Notes: generated from the sequence alone by a model not told the origin. Positions 1 through 8,979 are shown, numbered from the stretch's first letter. The stretch: 64,000 nt of DNA from Planosporangium spinosum (GCF_049999945.1 NZ_JBLYUB010000004.1:1-64000); one strand, 5' to 3'. Translations and numbers: made by a program.

Positions 1-23
1 GGAGTGGGGTGGGACGGGGGTGG

Positions 24-1475
24 CTAGGCGGCCAGGCCGAGCGTCTGGGCGGCGGCCCGGCCATTGGCGTGGCTGGCGCCGTACGTGGTCACGAAGGCGC
101 GGACGTGGCGCGGCCGCCACGACGACGGCCAGCCCATCTCCACCACCACGGCGGGTACCGCGGCGGCGACCGCCTCGACCAGCACCGCCGCGCCGGGCAG
201 GCGGTGCACGTTGCGCCCGACGAACACGACCGGGCGGCCGGCGGCGCGCGTGACCAGGCCGGCCGGGTCGGTCCCGGCGGGTACCAGCCGGACCTCCTCG
301 GTGCCGTCGAGGTGGGGGCCGAGGCCCCACGGCACCCGGCCGACGGCGATGGACGACTCGGACTCCAGCTGGACGACCAGGGGAGTGTCGAAGCCGTCGA
401 GGGAGCCCTCGACCCGTACGGCGCCCAGCGCGGCCGGGTACCCGAGACCCAGGTCCGCCTCGACGGCGCGCGGTCCGCGGGCGGTCCACGACGCCAGCGC
501 CGCGGCGCGCCCGGCCGCCTCCTCGACCCGCGCGAGCGACAGCCGGCCGTCGCCGATCGCGGTGGCGATCTCCGCGGCGGTCGCTTCGACCAGCGGGGCG
601 TCCACCCGGGCGCCGATGCAGAGCAGGTCCGCGCCGGCCGCGAGGGCGAGGACCGCCGCCTGCGGAATGCCACCGGCGTGGTCGGTCGAGCCGCGCATCT
701 CCAGCGCGTCGGTGATCACGGCACCGGTGAAGCCCAGCTCGTGGCGGAGCAGGTCGACCAGGGCGGCGCGGCTGAACGTGGCGGGCAGCGCGCCGGTGAG
801 GGCGGGTACCCGGATGTGCGCGGTCATGATCGCCTGGGTGCCGGCGGCGAACGCGGCGGCGAAGGGCGGTAGTTCACGGGCGCGGAGCACGTCCAGGGGT
901 GCCTCGACGGTGGGCAGTTCCAGGTGCGAGTCGGCGACCGTGGCGCCGTGGCCGGGGAAGTGCTTGGCGCAGGCGGCCACGCCGACCTCCTGCAGGCCGG
1001 TCACCGCCGCGGCGGCGTGCGCGGCGACCCGGGCGGGGTCGGCGCCGAAGCTGCGGGTACCGATGACGGGGTTGTCGTCGGCGGTGTTGACGTCGATGGT
1101 CGGGGCGATGTCCAGGTTGACGCCGACGCCGGCGAGTTCGGTGCCGATGGCGCGGTACACGCGGCGGGTGAGGTCGGTGTCGTCGACCATGCCGAGGGCG
1201 GCGTTGCCGGGGTACGGGCTGCCCTCGGCGTGGGCCAGCCGGGTGACGTCGCCGCCCTCCTCGTCGATGCCGACCAGCACGTCGGCGCGCGCGGCCCGCA
1301 GCCGGGCGGTCAGGGCGGCCAGTTGCGGGCGGTCCACGACGTTGTACCCGAACAGCACGTGCCCGGCGAGGCCGTCGGCGACCAGTTCGGTGGCCCAGGC
1401 CGGTGCCTCGGCGCCGGGGAAGGCGGCGAGCAGCGTGCGCAGCGCGAGTCGGCGCAGACCTCTGTCAACCGTCAC
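24..1475 (-). CDS. Glycoside hydrolase family 3, NagZ-type beta-N-acetylhexosaminidase
   Basis: A cytosolic-looking GH3 enzyme of 483 residues, expected to cleave beta-N-acetylglucosaminides from chitin or peptidoglycan fragments. The N-terminal TIM barrel carries DEEGG near residue 71, the NagZ-type loop KHFPGHG (about 171-177) followed by DSH, and the nucleophile Asp in ITDALEM near residue 256. About 180 further residues form a C-terminal domain. No signal peptide is seen. I chose GTG 1475 because AAGGGAGAG lies just upstream; an in-frame upstream ATG at 1508 has no such site. It is divergent from a ROK regulator with a palindromic site between them, so sugar-responsive control is likely. 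The exact substrate is inferred. Confidence 0.85.
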   Translation of the reverse strand: MTVDRGLRRLALRTLLAAFPGAEAPAWATELVADGLAGHVLFGYNVVDRPQLAALTARLRAARADVLVGIDEEGGDVTRLAHAEGSPYPGNAALGMVDDTDLTRRVYRAIGTELAGVGVNLDIAPTIDVNTADDNPVIGTRSFGADPARVAAHAAAAVTGLQEVGVAACAKHFPGHGATVADSHLELPTVEAPLDVLRARELPPFAAAFAAGTQAIMTAHIRVPALTGALPATFSRAALVDLLRHELGFTGAVITDALEMRGSTDHAGGIPQAAVLALAAGADLLCIGARVDAPLVEATAAEIATAIGDGRLSLARVEEAAGRAAALASWTARGPRAVEADLGLGYPAALGAVRVEGSLDGFDTPLVVQLESESSIAVGRVPWGLGPHLDGTEEVRLVPAGTDPAGLVTRAAGRPVVFVGRNVHRLPGAAVLVEAVAAAVPAVVVEMGWPSSWRPRHVRAFVTTYGASHANGRAAAQTLGLAA

Positions 1476-1548
1476 GATCTCTCCCTTCGCCGCCGGTGCC
1501 CGCCCCACCGAGGTGTCGAAAGCGGCCTACCAGCCCGTACGCTAACCC

Positions 1549-1588
1549 TATTCTTAAGGTGATCACACGCATTAGTAAACTTTCTTAA
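1549..1588. promoter_or_regulatory. Probable ROK-regulator operator between GH3 gene and ROK gene
   Basis: TTAGTAAACTTTCTTAA (1572-1588) is a near-perfect palindrome, with 7 of 8 arm positions pairing around C1580. TTCTTAA also occurs at 1551-1557, 31 bp (about three helical turns) away. These are AT-rich islands in GC-rich DNA, sit between divergent genes, and resemble the A/T-rich operators of ROK/NagC regulators. Binding by the adjacent ROK protein is inferred. Confidence 0.55.
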
Positions 1589-1610
1589 CCTGAAAAAGGT
1601 CGTCCCTCCC

Positions 1611-2792
1611 ATGAGTCCATCCCCCATGCCGGGCACGCCGCGTCTGCTGCGCGCCCTCAACGACCGCGCCGCGCTGGAACTGTTGCTGACCAAGGGCCCC
1701 CTCACGCGTGCGCAACTGGGGGAGCTGACCGGCCTGTCCAAGGTCACCGCATCCCAACTGGTGGAGCGCCTGGAGGAGCGGGGCCTGGTGACCCGGGTCG
1801 GAGAGCTCGCCGGCGGCCGTGGCCCCAATGCCCAGATGTACGCCGTCGTACCCGCGACCGCGTACGTCGTGGGCGTGGAGGTGGGGCCGCAGCACGTGGT
1901 CGCCGCCGCCGCCGACATCACCGGTACCGTCGCGGGCCGGGTCGACGTGTCCATCGGGGACGCGGACGACCCCGTCGGCGTCGTCCACGCCGCCGTCGTC
2001 GAGGCGGCCGAGGCGGCCGGCGCGCCGCTGTCACGGGTACGCCGGGTCGTCCTCGGCACCCCCGGCCTGGTCGACCCGACGACCAACGAGATCTCGTTCG
2101 CATGGGACCTGCCCAAGTGGCACCGCGGTCTGCTCGGCGCGCTGCGGGCCGACCTCGACCGCCCGGTGGTGTTCGAGAACGACGTCAACCTCGCCGCCGT
2201 CGCCGAGGCGCACGCCGGCGCCGCCGTCGACGTCTCCGACTTCGTCCTCGTCTGGGTCGGCCGGGGCGTCGGCCTCGCCGTGGTCCTCGGCGGCCGCCTG
2301 CACCGGGGCGCCACCGGTGCCGCCGGCGAGATCGGCTACCTGCCGGTACCGGGTGCGCCGGTGCCGCGTGACGTCTCCCGGCGGGCCAAGGGCTCGTTCC
2401 AGCAGCTCATCGGCGCCGACGCGGTCCGCGCCCTGGCCCGCGAGCACGGCTTCAAGGCCGCCAGCGGCGCCGAGGCCGTCCGGGCGGCCGTCGCCGCGGG
2501 TACCCAGGGCGGCCCGATCCTCGACGAGATCGCCCGCCGGCTCGCGCTGGGCGTCGCCGCGGTCGGTGTCGTGCTCGACCCGGCGCTGGTCGTCCTCGCC
2601 GGGGACATCGGCCAGGCCGGCGGCGCGGCGCTGGCCCAGCGGGTGGAGCACGAGGTCGCCGCGATCTCGCTGGCCTCGCCCCGGGTCGTCAGTACCGGGG
2701 TGGCCGCCGAGCCGGTACTCAACGGCGCACTGCTGACCGGGCTGGAGGCCGTACGCGAGGAGGTCTTCGGCTCCACCGTCGACGGCACCTGA
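1611..2792 (+). CDS. ROK family transcriptional regulator
   Basis: A 393-residue sugar-responsive repressor. Residues about 13-75 form a winged helix-turn-helix (LTRAQLGELTGLSKVTASQL), followed by an ROK domain. The phosphate-binding DxGGT motif of ROK kinases is replaced by VEVGPQH and the zinc-binding CxCGxxGC cysteines are absent (RGATGAAGEIGYL), so it should be a regulator without kinase activity. It starts at ATG 1611 and is divergent from the GH3 glycosidase, which is its most likely target together with itself. The ligand is probably an amino sugar, by inference from the neighbour. Confidence 0.85.
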   Translation: MSPSPMPGTPRLLRALNDRAALELLLTKGPLTRAQLGELTGLSKVTASQLVERLEERGLVTRVGELAGGRGPNAQMYAVVPATAYVVGVEVGPQHVVAAAADITGTVAGRVDVSIGDADDPVGVVHAAVVEAAEAAGAPLSRVRRVVLGTPGLVDPTTNEISFAWDLPKWHRGLLGALRADLDRPVVFENDVNLAAVAEAHAGAAVDVSDFVLVWVGRGVGLAVVLGGRLHRGATGAAGEIGYLPVPGAPVPRDVSRRAKGSFQQLIGADAVRALAREHGFKAASGAEAVRAAVAAGTQGGPILDEIARRLALGVAAVGVVLDPALVVLAGDIGQAGGAALAQRVEHEVAAISLASPRVVSTGVAAEPVLNGALLTGLEAVREEVFGSTVDGT

Positions 2793-2852
2793 CGCCCACC
2801 GCCGACGTACCTCACACCCACGGCGCGGCGGTGACGTGGTTGGATGGTCGGC

Positions 2853-3680
2853 GTGTCCGCACCTGCTCAATCCGCCGTGCACCCACCCACCGTCGACCCC
2901 GACGTGGTGATCGACCTCGACTCGGTGACCGTACGACGCGGGAGTACCGACCTCGTCCGGGACGTCACCTGGCGGGTCGAGCTGGACGAGCGCTGGGTGG
3001 TGCTCGGCCCGAACGGCGCCGGCAAGACCACGCTGCTCAACCTGGCGTCCGCCCGGCTGCACCCCACCCGGGGCACCGTGCACGTCCTGGGGGAGCGGCT
3101 GGGCCGCGTCGACGTGCACGAGCTGCGGACCCGTATCGGCCTGGCCAGCGCCGCGCTGGCCGGGCGCATCCCGCCGGACGAGACCGTGCGCGACGTCGTG
3201 GTGACGGCGTCGTGGTCGGTACTGGGCCGGTGGCGCGAGAGCTACGACCCGATGGACGTCGCCCGCGCCGGTGCGCTGCTGGAGCAGTTGGGCATGGCCG
3301 CGCTGGTCGACCGGCAGTACGGCACCCTGAGTGAGGGCGAGCGCAAGCGCACCCAGATCGCCCGGGCCCTGATGACCGACCCGGAGCTGCTGCTGCTCGA
3401 CGAGCCGGCGGCCGGCCTGGACCTCGGCGGCCGGGAGGATCTGGTGCGCCGGTTGGCCGAACTGGCCATGGACCCGGACGCTCCGGCCATGGTGCTGGTC
3501 ACCCACCACGTGGAGGAGATCCCGCCCGGGTTCACCCACGCGCTGCTGCTGCGCGAGGGTGCGGTGGTGGCCGCCGGGCTGCTGCACGACACCCTGACCG
3601 CGGAGAACCTGTCCAAGACGTTCGGGGTGCCACTGGCGCTGACCGTCGCCGACGGCCGGTACGCCGCCCGCGCCGCCTGA
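2853..3680 (+). CDS. ABC transporter ATP-binding protein, stand-alone
   Basis: A single ABC ATPase of 275 residues. Walker A GPNGAGKTT, a signature LSEGERKR, Walker B LLLLDEPAAGLD and the switch His in LVTHHVEEI are all present, so it should hydrolyse ATP. The sequence style is that of ModF/iron-complex ATPases. No permease or binding protein is adjacent, so its partner is unknown. GTG 2853 lies 7 nt after TTGGAT, which fits a leaderless start; ATG 2844 in the same frame is the alternative. Neither has a clear ribosome binding site. Confidence 0.8.
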   Translation: MSAPAQSAVHPPTVDPDVVIDLDSVTVRRGSTDLVRDVTWRVELDERWVVLGPNGAGKTTLLNLASARLHPTRGTVHVLGERLGRVDVHELRTRIGLASAALAGRIPPDETVRDVVVTASWSVLGRWRESYDPMDVARAGALLEQLGMAALVDRQYGTLSEGERKRTQIARALMTDPELLLLDEPAAGLDLGGREDLVRRLAELAMDPDAPAMVLVTHHVEEIPPGFTHALLLREGAVVAAGLLHDTLTAENLSKTFGVPLALTVADGRYAARAA

Positions 3681-3730
3681 CCAGCTCGCCGGGCGCCGCC
3701 CGACGCCGTTCGGCGCCGCCCGGTCGCCCT

Positions 3731-3807
3731 TGATCGTCGCAACTTACCGGAAGTTGTGGTCTCCATAGGCCTCTGTGACCACAACTTCCCGGAAGTTGTG
3801 ACGATCA
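3731..3807. repeat. Long inverted repeat after the ABC ATPase gene
   Basis: Arms 3731-3761 and 3777-3807 (31 bp, two mismatches) enclose a 15-nt loop, and each arm contains a nested AACTT-CCGG-AAGTT palindrome. The structure lies between two genes on the same strand, so it may act as a terminator, although no T-run follows. It looks like a GC-rich intergenic repeat element rather than a simple terminator. Confidence 0.75.
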
Positions 3808-3841
3808 TGGGGGTGAAATCGACGATCATGGGGGTGAAATC
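3800..3841. repeat. 21-bp perfect tandem duplication
   Basis: Two identical 21-bp copies (3800-3820 and 3821-3841) beginning GACGATCATGG directly abut the right arm of the preceding inverted repeat and share its last bases. They precede the YccF gene by about 50 bp. Confidence 0.85.
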
Positions 3842-3892
3842 AGGGTCGCGTCCCTGAGGTTCAGGTTGCGCGCACCGGGGACCATCGAAGAC

Positions 3893-4306
3893 GTGCGACT
3901 CGTTCTCAACGTCCTGTGGCTGGTCTTCGGCGGTCTGTTTCTCGCCCTCGGGTATGCGATCGCCGGGCTGGTCTGCTGTGCCCTCATCGTCACGATCCCG
4001 TTCGGGGTGGCCTCGTTCCGGATGGCCAACTACGCGCTGTGGCCGTTCGGGCGCACGGTCGTACCGAAGCCGACGGCGGGCATCGCCTCCGCGGTCGGCA
4101 ACGTCATCTGGTTCGTCGTCGCCGGCTGGTGGCTCGCGCTCGGCCACATCCTCACCGCCATCGCGCAGGCGGTCACGATCATCGGCATCCCGCTGGCGAT
4201 CGCCAACCTCAAGCTCGTACCGGTGTCATTGATGCCGCTGGGCCACGAGATCGTCGACGTCGACGAGCGGCGGGTGGGTGACCTGCGGGCGGCGGGGGCG
4301 CGCTGA
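3893..4306 (+). CDS. YccF domain-containing membrane protein
   Basis: An inner-membrane protein of 137 residues of unknown role. Two similar halves, each a hydrophobic hairpin (VLNVLWLVFGGLFLALGYAI and NVIWFVVAGWWLALGHILTA), are each followed by a TIPFGVASFRMANYALWPFG-like or IGIPLAIANLKLVPVSLMPLG segment. That duplicated pattern is diagnostic for YccF. I start it at GTG 3893 because family members begin at the first hydrophobic segment (VRLVLNVLW); an in-frame ATG at 3866 would add nine residues. Confidence 0.8.
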   Translation: MRLVLNVLWLVFGGLFLALGYAIAGLVCCALIVTIPFGVASFRMANYALWPFGRTVVPKPTAGIASAVGNVIWFVVAGWWLALGHILTAIAQAVTIIGIPLAIANLKLVPVSLMPLGHEIVDVDERRVGDLRAAGAR

Positions 4307-4377
4307 GGCGCGCCGCTTGGCCGGGTTCCGCGGGGCCGGGACCGCGACACCCATCCGAACCCACCGACTGGAGAGCC

Positions 4378-4929
4378 GTGAGCGCAGCCATCGACGTGAC
4401 CGTCGCCGCGCCGGTCCATCCCCGGGATGGGCGGCCCGCACCGCGCTGGGCGGTCCGGATCGCCCACCTGATCCCGCTGCTGGTGCTGCCGTCCGGGGTG
4501 TGGCGGCTCTGTCTCGCCCTCGGACTCTCCATGGGCCTGGTGGAGAACGGCACCCCGGTGCGGATGCACGGCTGGGTCGAGACCGCCTATGTGATCGGGC
4601 TGAGCGTGGTCTCCGAGGCGGTCGCCCTGCTCTCTCTCGGGCTGGTGCGGCCCTGGGGTGAGCGGGTGCCGCGCGGGGTGCCTGTGCTGGGTGGCCGGCG
4701 GGTACCGCCGCTGGCCGCGGTCGCCGCCGCCACCGCCGGTTCGGTCGCGCTCATCCTGATCTGGACCTTCGCCACGGTCAACTTCCTGACCCCGGGCCGT
4801 AACAGCCTCGAGTTCGGCAGCGGATGGGCCGGCCCCCTGCTGATGGTGTGCTACCTGCCGCTGCTGTCATGGGGGCCGTTGCTGCTGGTGATCACCTGGG
4901 CCTACCGTCGCCGCCGCTGCCGGGACTGA
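4378..4929 (+). CDS. Four-helix integral membrane protein, unrecognised
   Basis: A 183-residue protein starting at GTG 4378 with GGAGAG just upstream. Four hydrophobic segments are evident at about residues 24-50, 62-88, 100-126 and 144-170, with an Arg-rich cytoplasmic tail (YRRRRCRD). No catalytic motif is seen. It follows the YccF gene by 71 bp on the same strand. I do not recognise a family beyond actinobacterial membrane proteins of unknown function. Confidence 0.7.
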   Translation: MSAAIDVTVAAPVHPRDGRPAPRWAVRIAHLIPLLVLPSGVWRLCLALGLSMGLVENGTPVRMHGWVETAYVIGLSVVSEAVALLSLGLVRPWGERVPRGVPVLGGRRVPPLAAVAAATAGSVALILIWTFATVNFLTPGRNSLEFGSGWAGPLLMVCYLPLLSWGPLLLVITWAYRRRRCRD

Positions 4930-5076
4930 CCGGCATCGGCGTCGCCGGCGCTCCGCGGCCCGCCGTGCCGCCCGGTGCTGGGGCTGGATCGCCAAGGCCC
5001 GGAGGACCCACGCCGGGGCCAGGCGCAACTCGATAGGCTGCCGGCGAGGTCACGACGAGGTGAGGAGGCGGGCGTA

Positions 5077-5850
5077 GTGGGTGAGCTCGTGCGACTGGAG
5101 GTCGCGGACGGTATCGGCACGATCCGGCTGGACCGGCCGCCGATGAACGCGCTCAACATCCAGGTACAGGAGGAGCTGCGCGAGGCCGCGCGCCGGGCGA
5201 CGGTCGACGACGCGGTCCGCGCGGTCATCGTGTACGGCGGGGAGAAGGTCTTCGCCGCCGGCGCGGACATCAAGGAGATGGCCGGCATGGGGTACGCCGA
5301 CATGGCGCCCCGCGCACCGGAGATCTCGCGTGCCGTGGACGCGGTCGCCCGCATCCCCAAGCCCGTCGTCGCGGCCATCACCGGGTACGCCCTGGGCGGC
5401 GGCTGCGAGCTGGCGCTCGCCTGCGACTGGCGGATCGTGGCGGCCGACGCGAAGCTCGGCCAGCCGGAGATCAACCTGGGCATCATTCCGGGTGCCGGCG
5501 GTACCCAGCGGCTGGCCCGCCTGGTCGGCCCGGCGAAGGCCAAGGACCTGTGCATGTCCGGCCGGTTCGTGGACGCCGACGAGGCGCTGCGCATCGGGCT
5601 GGTCGACAAGGTGGTGCCGGCCGGCGAGGTGTACGACGCCGCCCTGGCCATGATGCGGCAGTACACGAAGGGTCCCGCGCACGCGCTGCGCGCGGTGAAG
5701 CTCGCGATCGACGGCGGTCTGGACATGGACCTCGCCTCCGGCCTGGCGTGGGAGAGCCAGCTGTTCGCCGCGTTGTTCGCCACCGAGGACCGTTCCGAGG
5801 GCATGGCAGCGTTCGTCGAGAAGCGCAAGCCCGAGTTCAAGGGCCGTTGA
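5077..5850 (+). CDS. Enoyl-CoA hydratase/isomerase family protein
   Basis: A crotonase-fold enzyme of 257 residues, expected to hydrate or isomerise enoyl-CoA thioesters in fatty or organic acid breakdown. The oxyanion-hole segments are AAGADIKEM (about residues 63-71) and YALGGGCELALACD (about 105-118). The catalytic Glu equivalents lie in GGGCELAL and QPEINLGIIPGAGG, so it should be a true hydratase. GTG 5077 was chosen because GAGGTGAGGAGG lies upstream; an in-frame start at 4975 gives an unlikely Pro/Arg-rich extension. TAGGCT at 5035-5040 is a possible -10 box. Confidence 0.88.
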   Translation: MGELVRLEVADGIGTIRLDRPPMNALNIQVQEELREAARRATVDDAVRAVIVYGGEKVFAAGADIKEMAGMGYADMAPRAPEISRAVDAVARIPKPVVAAITGYALGGGCELALACDWRIVAADAKLGQPEINLGIIPGAGGTQRLARLVGPAKAKDLCMSGRFVDADEALRIGLVDKVVPAGEVYDAALAMMRQYTKGPAHALRAVKLAIDGGLDMDLASGLAWESQLFAALFATEDRSEGMAAFVEKRKPEFKGR

Positions 5851-5887
5851 CGCGGCAGCCGGCGCCGCTCGGCACGGCCGGCGGCCC

Positions 5888-5966
5888 GGTGGCCGGCGCG
5901 ATCGGTCGCCCGGTACTGGTCGGCACGGTCGCCCGGCGCCGGTGGCCGGCGCGATCGGTCGCCCGG
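5888..5966. repeat. 26-bp direct repeat upstream of the IlvX-like gene
   Basis: Two copies of a 26-bp sequence starting GGTGGCCGGCGCGATCGG lie at 5888-5913 and 5941-5966, a 53-bp period. The short gap between the hydratase gene and the next start holds nothing else visible. Confidence 0.65.
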
Positions 5967-6046
5967 CGCCGGTTTCCCGAGAACGCTTCACGTTTTTCCT
6001 ACCGGGCGGTAACCTGCACCGACGGTATGCGACAGGAGGGCCGGCG

Positions 6047-7669
6047 ATGACGGAGCAGTACGAAGGCCACGGCGGGGACCTTGCCCTCGCGGCGTTGAAG
6101 GCCTTCGGCGTCACCGAGATGTTCACGCTCTCGGGAGCGCACGTGTTCCCGCTGTACGACGCCGCCCAGCGGGCCGGGGTGCGACTGCTGGACGTGCGGC
6201 ACGAGCAGTCGGCGGTCTTCGCCGCCGAGGCGGTGGCCAAGCTCCAGCGCCGGGCCTCCCTCGCCGTTCTCACCGCCGGCCCCGGCGTCACCAACGGCAT
6301 CTCCGGCCTGACCAGCGCGTACTTCAACGCGTCCCCGGTCGTCGTGATGGGGGGAAGGGCCCCGCAGTTCCGCTGGGGCTCGGGCAGCCTGCAGGAGATG
6401 GACCACCTGCCGCTGGTGCGGCCGGTGACCAAGTACGCCGAGACCGTCTTCGCCACCGAGGACATCCCGGCGAAGGTGCACGAGGCGGTCACGGCGGCGC
6501 TGACCGCGCACCGCGGCCCCGTCTTCCTCGACTTCCCACTCGAGGTCATCTTCGGTCAGGCCGAGGTGGCGCTGCCCGGACCGGCCGACGTACCGGTGAT
6601 CGAGCCCGACCCCGACGAGGTCGCGAAGGCGGCCGCCCTGCTCGCCGGCGCCCAGCGGCCGGTCATCATCGCAGGTTCGGACGTGTACACCGGCGGCGCG
6701 GTCGCCGCCCTGCGTGAGGCGGCCGAGGCGCTGACCGTACCGGTGTTCACCAACGGGATGGGGCGCGGCGCGCTGCCCCCGGAGCACCCGCTCGCGTTCG
6801 CCAAGGCCCGGCGGGTGGCCCTGTCCGGAGCCGACGTCGTCTGCGTCGTCGGTACCCCGCTGGACTTCCGGCTCGGCTTCGGTGACTTCGGCGAGGCCCA
6901 GGTCGTCCACATCGTCGACGCGCCGTCGCAGCAGGCGTCGCACGTATCCCCGGCCGCCACGCCCGTCGGCGACCTGCGCCTGATCCTGACGGCGCTGGCC
7001 GACCACACCGGCGCCCGGGCCGACCACTCCGACTGGGTGGACACCCTGCGCGCGGGCGAGGACGCCGCCAAGGCCAAGGAGGCCGACGCGCTCGAGGCCG
7101 ACACCGACCCGATCAAGCCCAGCCGGGTGTACGGCGAGCTGCGCAAGGTGCTCGACCGGGACGCGGTCACGATCGGTGACGGCGGCGACTTCGTGTCCTA
7201 CGCGGGCAAGTACCTCGAGCCGGCCCAGCCGGGCACCTGGCTCGATCCGGGCCCGTACGGCTGCCTCGGCACCGGCATGGGGTATGCGATGGGGGCCAGG
7301 GCGACCTACCCCGAACGGCAGATCTGCGTGCTGATGGGTGACGGAGCGGCCGGCTTCTCGCTGATGGACGTGGAGTCGCTGGTACGGCAGAACCTGCCGG
7401 TGGTGATCGTGGTCGGCAACAACGGCATCTGGGGCCTGGAGAAGCACCCGATGCGGATGCTGTACGGCTACGACGTCGCCGCGGACCTCCAGCCGGGCCT
7501 GCGCTACGACGACGTGGTCCGCGCGCTCGGCGGTGCCGGCGAGACCGTGGCGAAGGCCGGCGATCTCGGACCGGCGCTGCGGCGGGCGTTCGACGCCGGC
7601 GTGCCGTACCTGGTGAACGTGCTGACCGACCCGGAGGACGCGTACCCCCGCTCGTCGAACCTGGCCTAA
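6047..7669 (+). CDS. Thiamine-diphosphate enzyme, IlvX-like acetolactate synthase family
   Basis: A 540-residue ThDP enzyme related to acetolactate synthase and oxalyl-CoA decarboxylase. The N-terminal Pyr domain has the conserved Glu in RHEQSAVFAAEA (about residues 50-61). The central domain is nucleotide-binding-like. The C-terminal PP domain has GDG and NN in GDGAAGFSLMDVESL...VVGNNGIWG, the ThDP/Mg site. ATG 6047 follows GACAGGAGGG at good spacing; an upstream in-frame start at 5942 has none. It lies next to an enoyl-CoA hydratase and far from ilvBN, so it is probably not the biosynthetic enzyme. It is closer in type to mycobacterial IlvX. Substrate unknown. Confidence 0.8.
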   Translation: MTEQYEGHGGDLALAALKAFGVTEMFTLSGAHVFPLYDAAQRAGVRLLDVRHEQSAVFAAEAVAKLQRRASLAVLTAGPGVTNGISGLTSAYFNASPVVVMGGRAPQFRWGSGSLQEMDHLPLVRPVTKYAETVFATEDIPAKVHEAVTAALTAHRGPVFLDFPLEVIFGQAEVALPGPADVPVIEPDPDEVAKAAALLAGAQRPVIIAGSDVYTGGAVAALREAAEALTVPVFTNGMGRGALPPEHPLAFAKARRVALSGADVVCVVGTPLDFRLGFGDFGEAQVVHIVDAPSQQASHVSPAATPVGDLRLILTALADHTGARADHSDWVDTLRAGEDAAKAKEADALEADTDPIKPSRVYGELRKVLDRDAVTIGDGGDFVSYAGKYLEPAQPGTWLDPGPYGCLGTGMGYAMGARATYPERQICVLMGDGAAGFSLMDVESLVRQNLPVVIVVGNNGIWGLEKHPMRMLYGYDVAADLQPGLRYDDVVRALGGAGETVAKAGDLGPALRRAFDAGVPYLVNVLTDPEDAYPRSSNLA

Positions 7670-7768
7670 CCTGCACTGAAAGTCACGCCGCGTTCATATT
7701 TGCGCCGTATCCGGATGGTTGTATCGGGTGACCCCCGGACTTGCGGAATGGATGCGAAGGATGTGGGC

Positions 7769-8476
7769 GTGACGCGCTGGCAGGTGGCCTGTATCGACAT
7801 GGCGGGGACCACGGTCCACGACGAGGGCCTGGTGGATCAGGCCGTCACGGTGGCGCTCGCCGGTCAGGGGGTGGCGCCGGGAACGGCCGAGTACGACCGG
7901 ATGCGGGCGGTGGTCCGTAAGACCCACGGGCAGAGCAAGATCGAGGTGTTCCGCCTCCTGCTCGGCGGGGACGAGCAGCGGGCCCGCGCGGCAAACGAGA
8001 CGTTCGAGGAGGCGTACGGCCTCCTCGTCGACGACGGCGCCGTGACGCCCATCCCGGGTGCGGTCGAGGCGATCGAGGCGCTGCGGTCCGCCGGCGTGAA
8101 GGTGGCGCTCACGACGAGCTTCGCGCGGGCCACCCAGGAGGCGATCATCGAGGCCGTCGGCTGGCGCGGCCTCGTCGACCTGGCGCTGTCTCCGGCCGAC
8201 GCGGGGCGTGGGCGCCCGTATCCGGATCTGGTGCTCGTCGCCGCGCTGCGGTTGGGTGCGGACGACGTCCGCCGGGTCGCGGTCGTCGGCGACACCCCGC
8301 TCGACATGATCGCCGGGCGCCGCGCGGGGGCCGGCCTCGTCGCGGGCGTCCTCACCGGCGCCTGCGACCGGCCGACGCTGCTGGCCGCCGGCGCGACGCA
8401 CGTGATCGGCTCGGTGGGCGACCTGGCCGACCTGCTGGGCGTACCGCAGTGGCAGCCGTCTCTGCGCCTGGCCTGA
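7769..8476 (+). CDS. Phosphonatase-like HAD hydrolase
   Basis: A HAD-superfamily phosphohydrolase of 235 residues. The nucleophile motif is DMAGTTVHDEG (about residues 10-20), with the DxAGTT signature of the phosphonoacetaldehyde hydrolase branch. Motif II is TTSF, and the C-terminal acidic motif is VVGDTPLDMIAG. The cap holds a Lys in GQSKIEVFRLLL (about residue 57) near where PhnX has its Schiff-base Lys, but the alignment is by eye. GTG 7769 is preceded by GAAGGA; upstream in-frame starts (7700, 7748) are possible. No phn transport or transaminase gene is adjacent, so the substrate is open. Confidence 0.78.
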   Translation: MTRWQVACIDMAGTTVHDEGLVDQAVTVALAGQGVAPGTAEYDRMRAVVRKTHGQSKIEVFRLLLGGDEQRARAANETFEEAYGLLVDDGAVTPIPGAVEAIEALRSAGVKVALTTSFARATQEAIIEAVGWRGLVDLALSPADAGRGRPYPDLVLVAALRLGADDVRRVAVVGDTPLDMIAGRRAGAGLVAGVLTGACDRPTLLAAGATHVIGSVGDLADLLGVPQWQPSLRLA

Positions 8477-8517
8477 CGCCGGTCCGGCCGCCGGTGTCGT
8501 CCGTGGACTCCGGCGGT

Positions 8518-8937
8518 TCAGCTCTCGGTCTCGTCCTTGGAGGTACGCCGGCGCAGTTCCTCCTCGCGGCGGCGCAGGTCCGCCTCCCAGCGCCGCAGCA
8601 GGTCCTCGTCGTCGCGGCGGGTGCGGGCGGCGAGGTCGCGCAGGAACTCGGGGTCGTCGTCGGGTGCGAGCTGGCGTGGCCGCGACCGCTCGGGGAACCC
8701 GTTACCCGCCCGCCACGTTCCCGGTGGCGCCGGCATCTCCCGCTGTGGCCTGCCGGCGACGAACCACACGATCGCGCCGAGCGGGGAGAACAGCAGAATG
8801 ATGAGGACCCAGGCTGCTTTCGGCAGCCCGCGGATCTCGAAGTCTTCGCAGGACAGACAGTCGATCAGCGCGACGACGAGGAGCGCCAGGTAGACGAGCG
8901 CGAGTAAGACGAACAGGCGGCCCATGGCGCCTATCAT
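8518..8937 (-). CDS. PLD nuclease N-terminal domain membrane protein
   Basis: A 139-residue membrane protein. Two hydrophobic helices (about residues 8-27 and 40-63) flank LIDCLSCEDFEIRGLPKAAWVLIILLFSPLGAIVWF, the characteristic PLDc_N pattern. A long charged C-terminal tail (about 75 residues, rich in Arg and Glu) follows. No HKD phospholipase motif is present, so the domain occurs alone. The start at 8937 is supported by GAGG eight bases upstream. Function unknown. Confidence 0.78.
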   Translation of the reverse strand: MIGAMGRLFVLLALVYLALLVVALIDCLSCEDFEIRGLPKAAWVLIILLFSPLGAIVWFVAGRPQREMPAPPGTWRAGNGFPERSRPRQLAPDDDPEFLRDLAARTRRDDEDLLRRWEADLRRREEELRRRTSKDETES

Positions 8938-8979
8938 CGCGCAGACCTCAACCTCTCCGCAGTCTCAGTTTCTCCGCCC

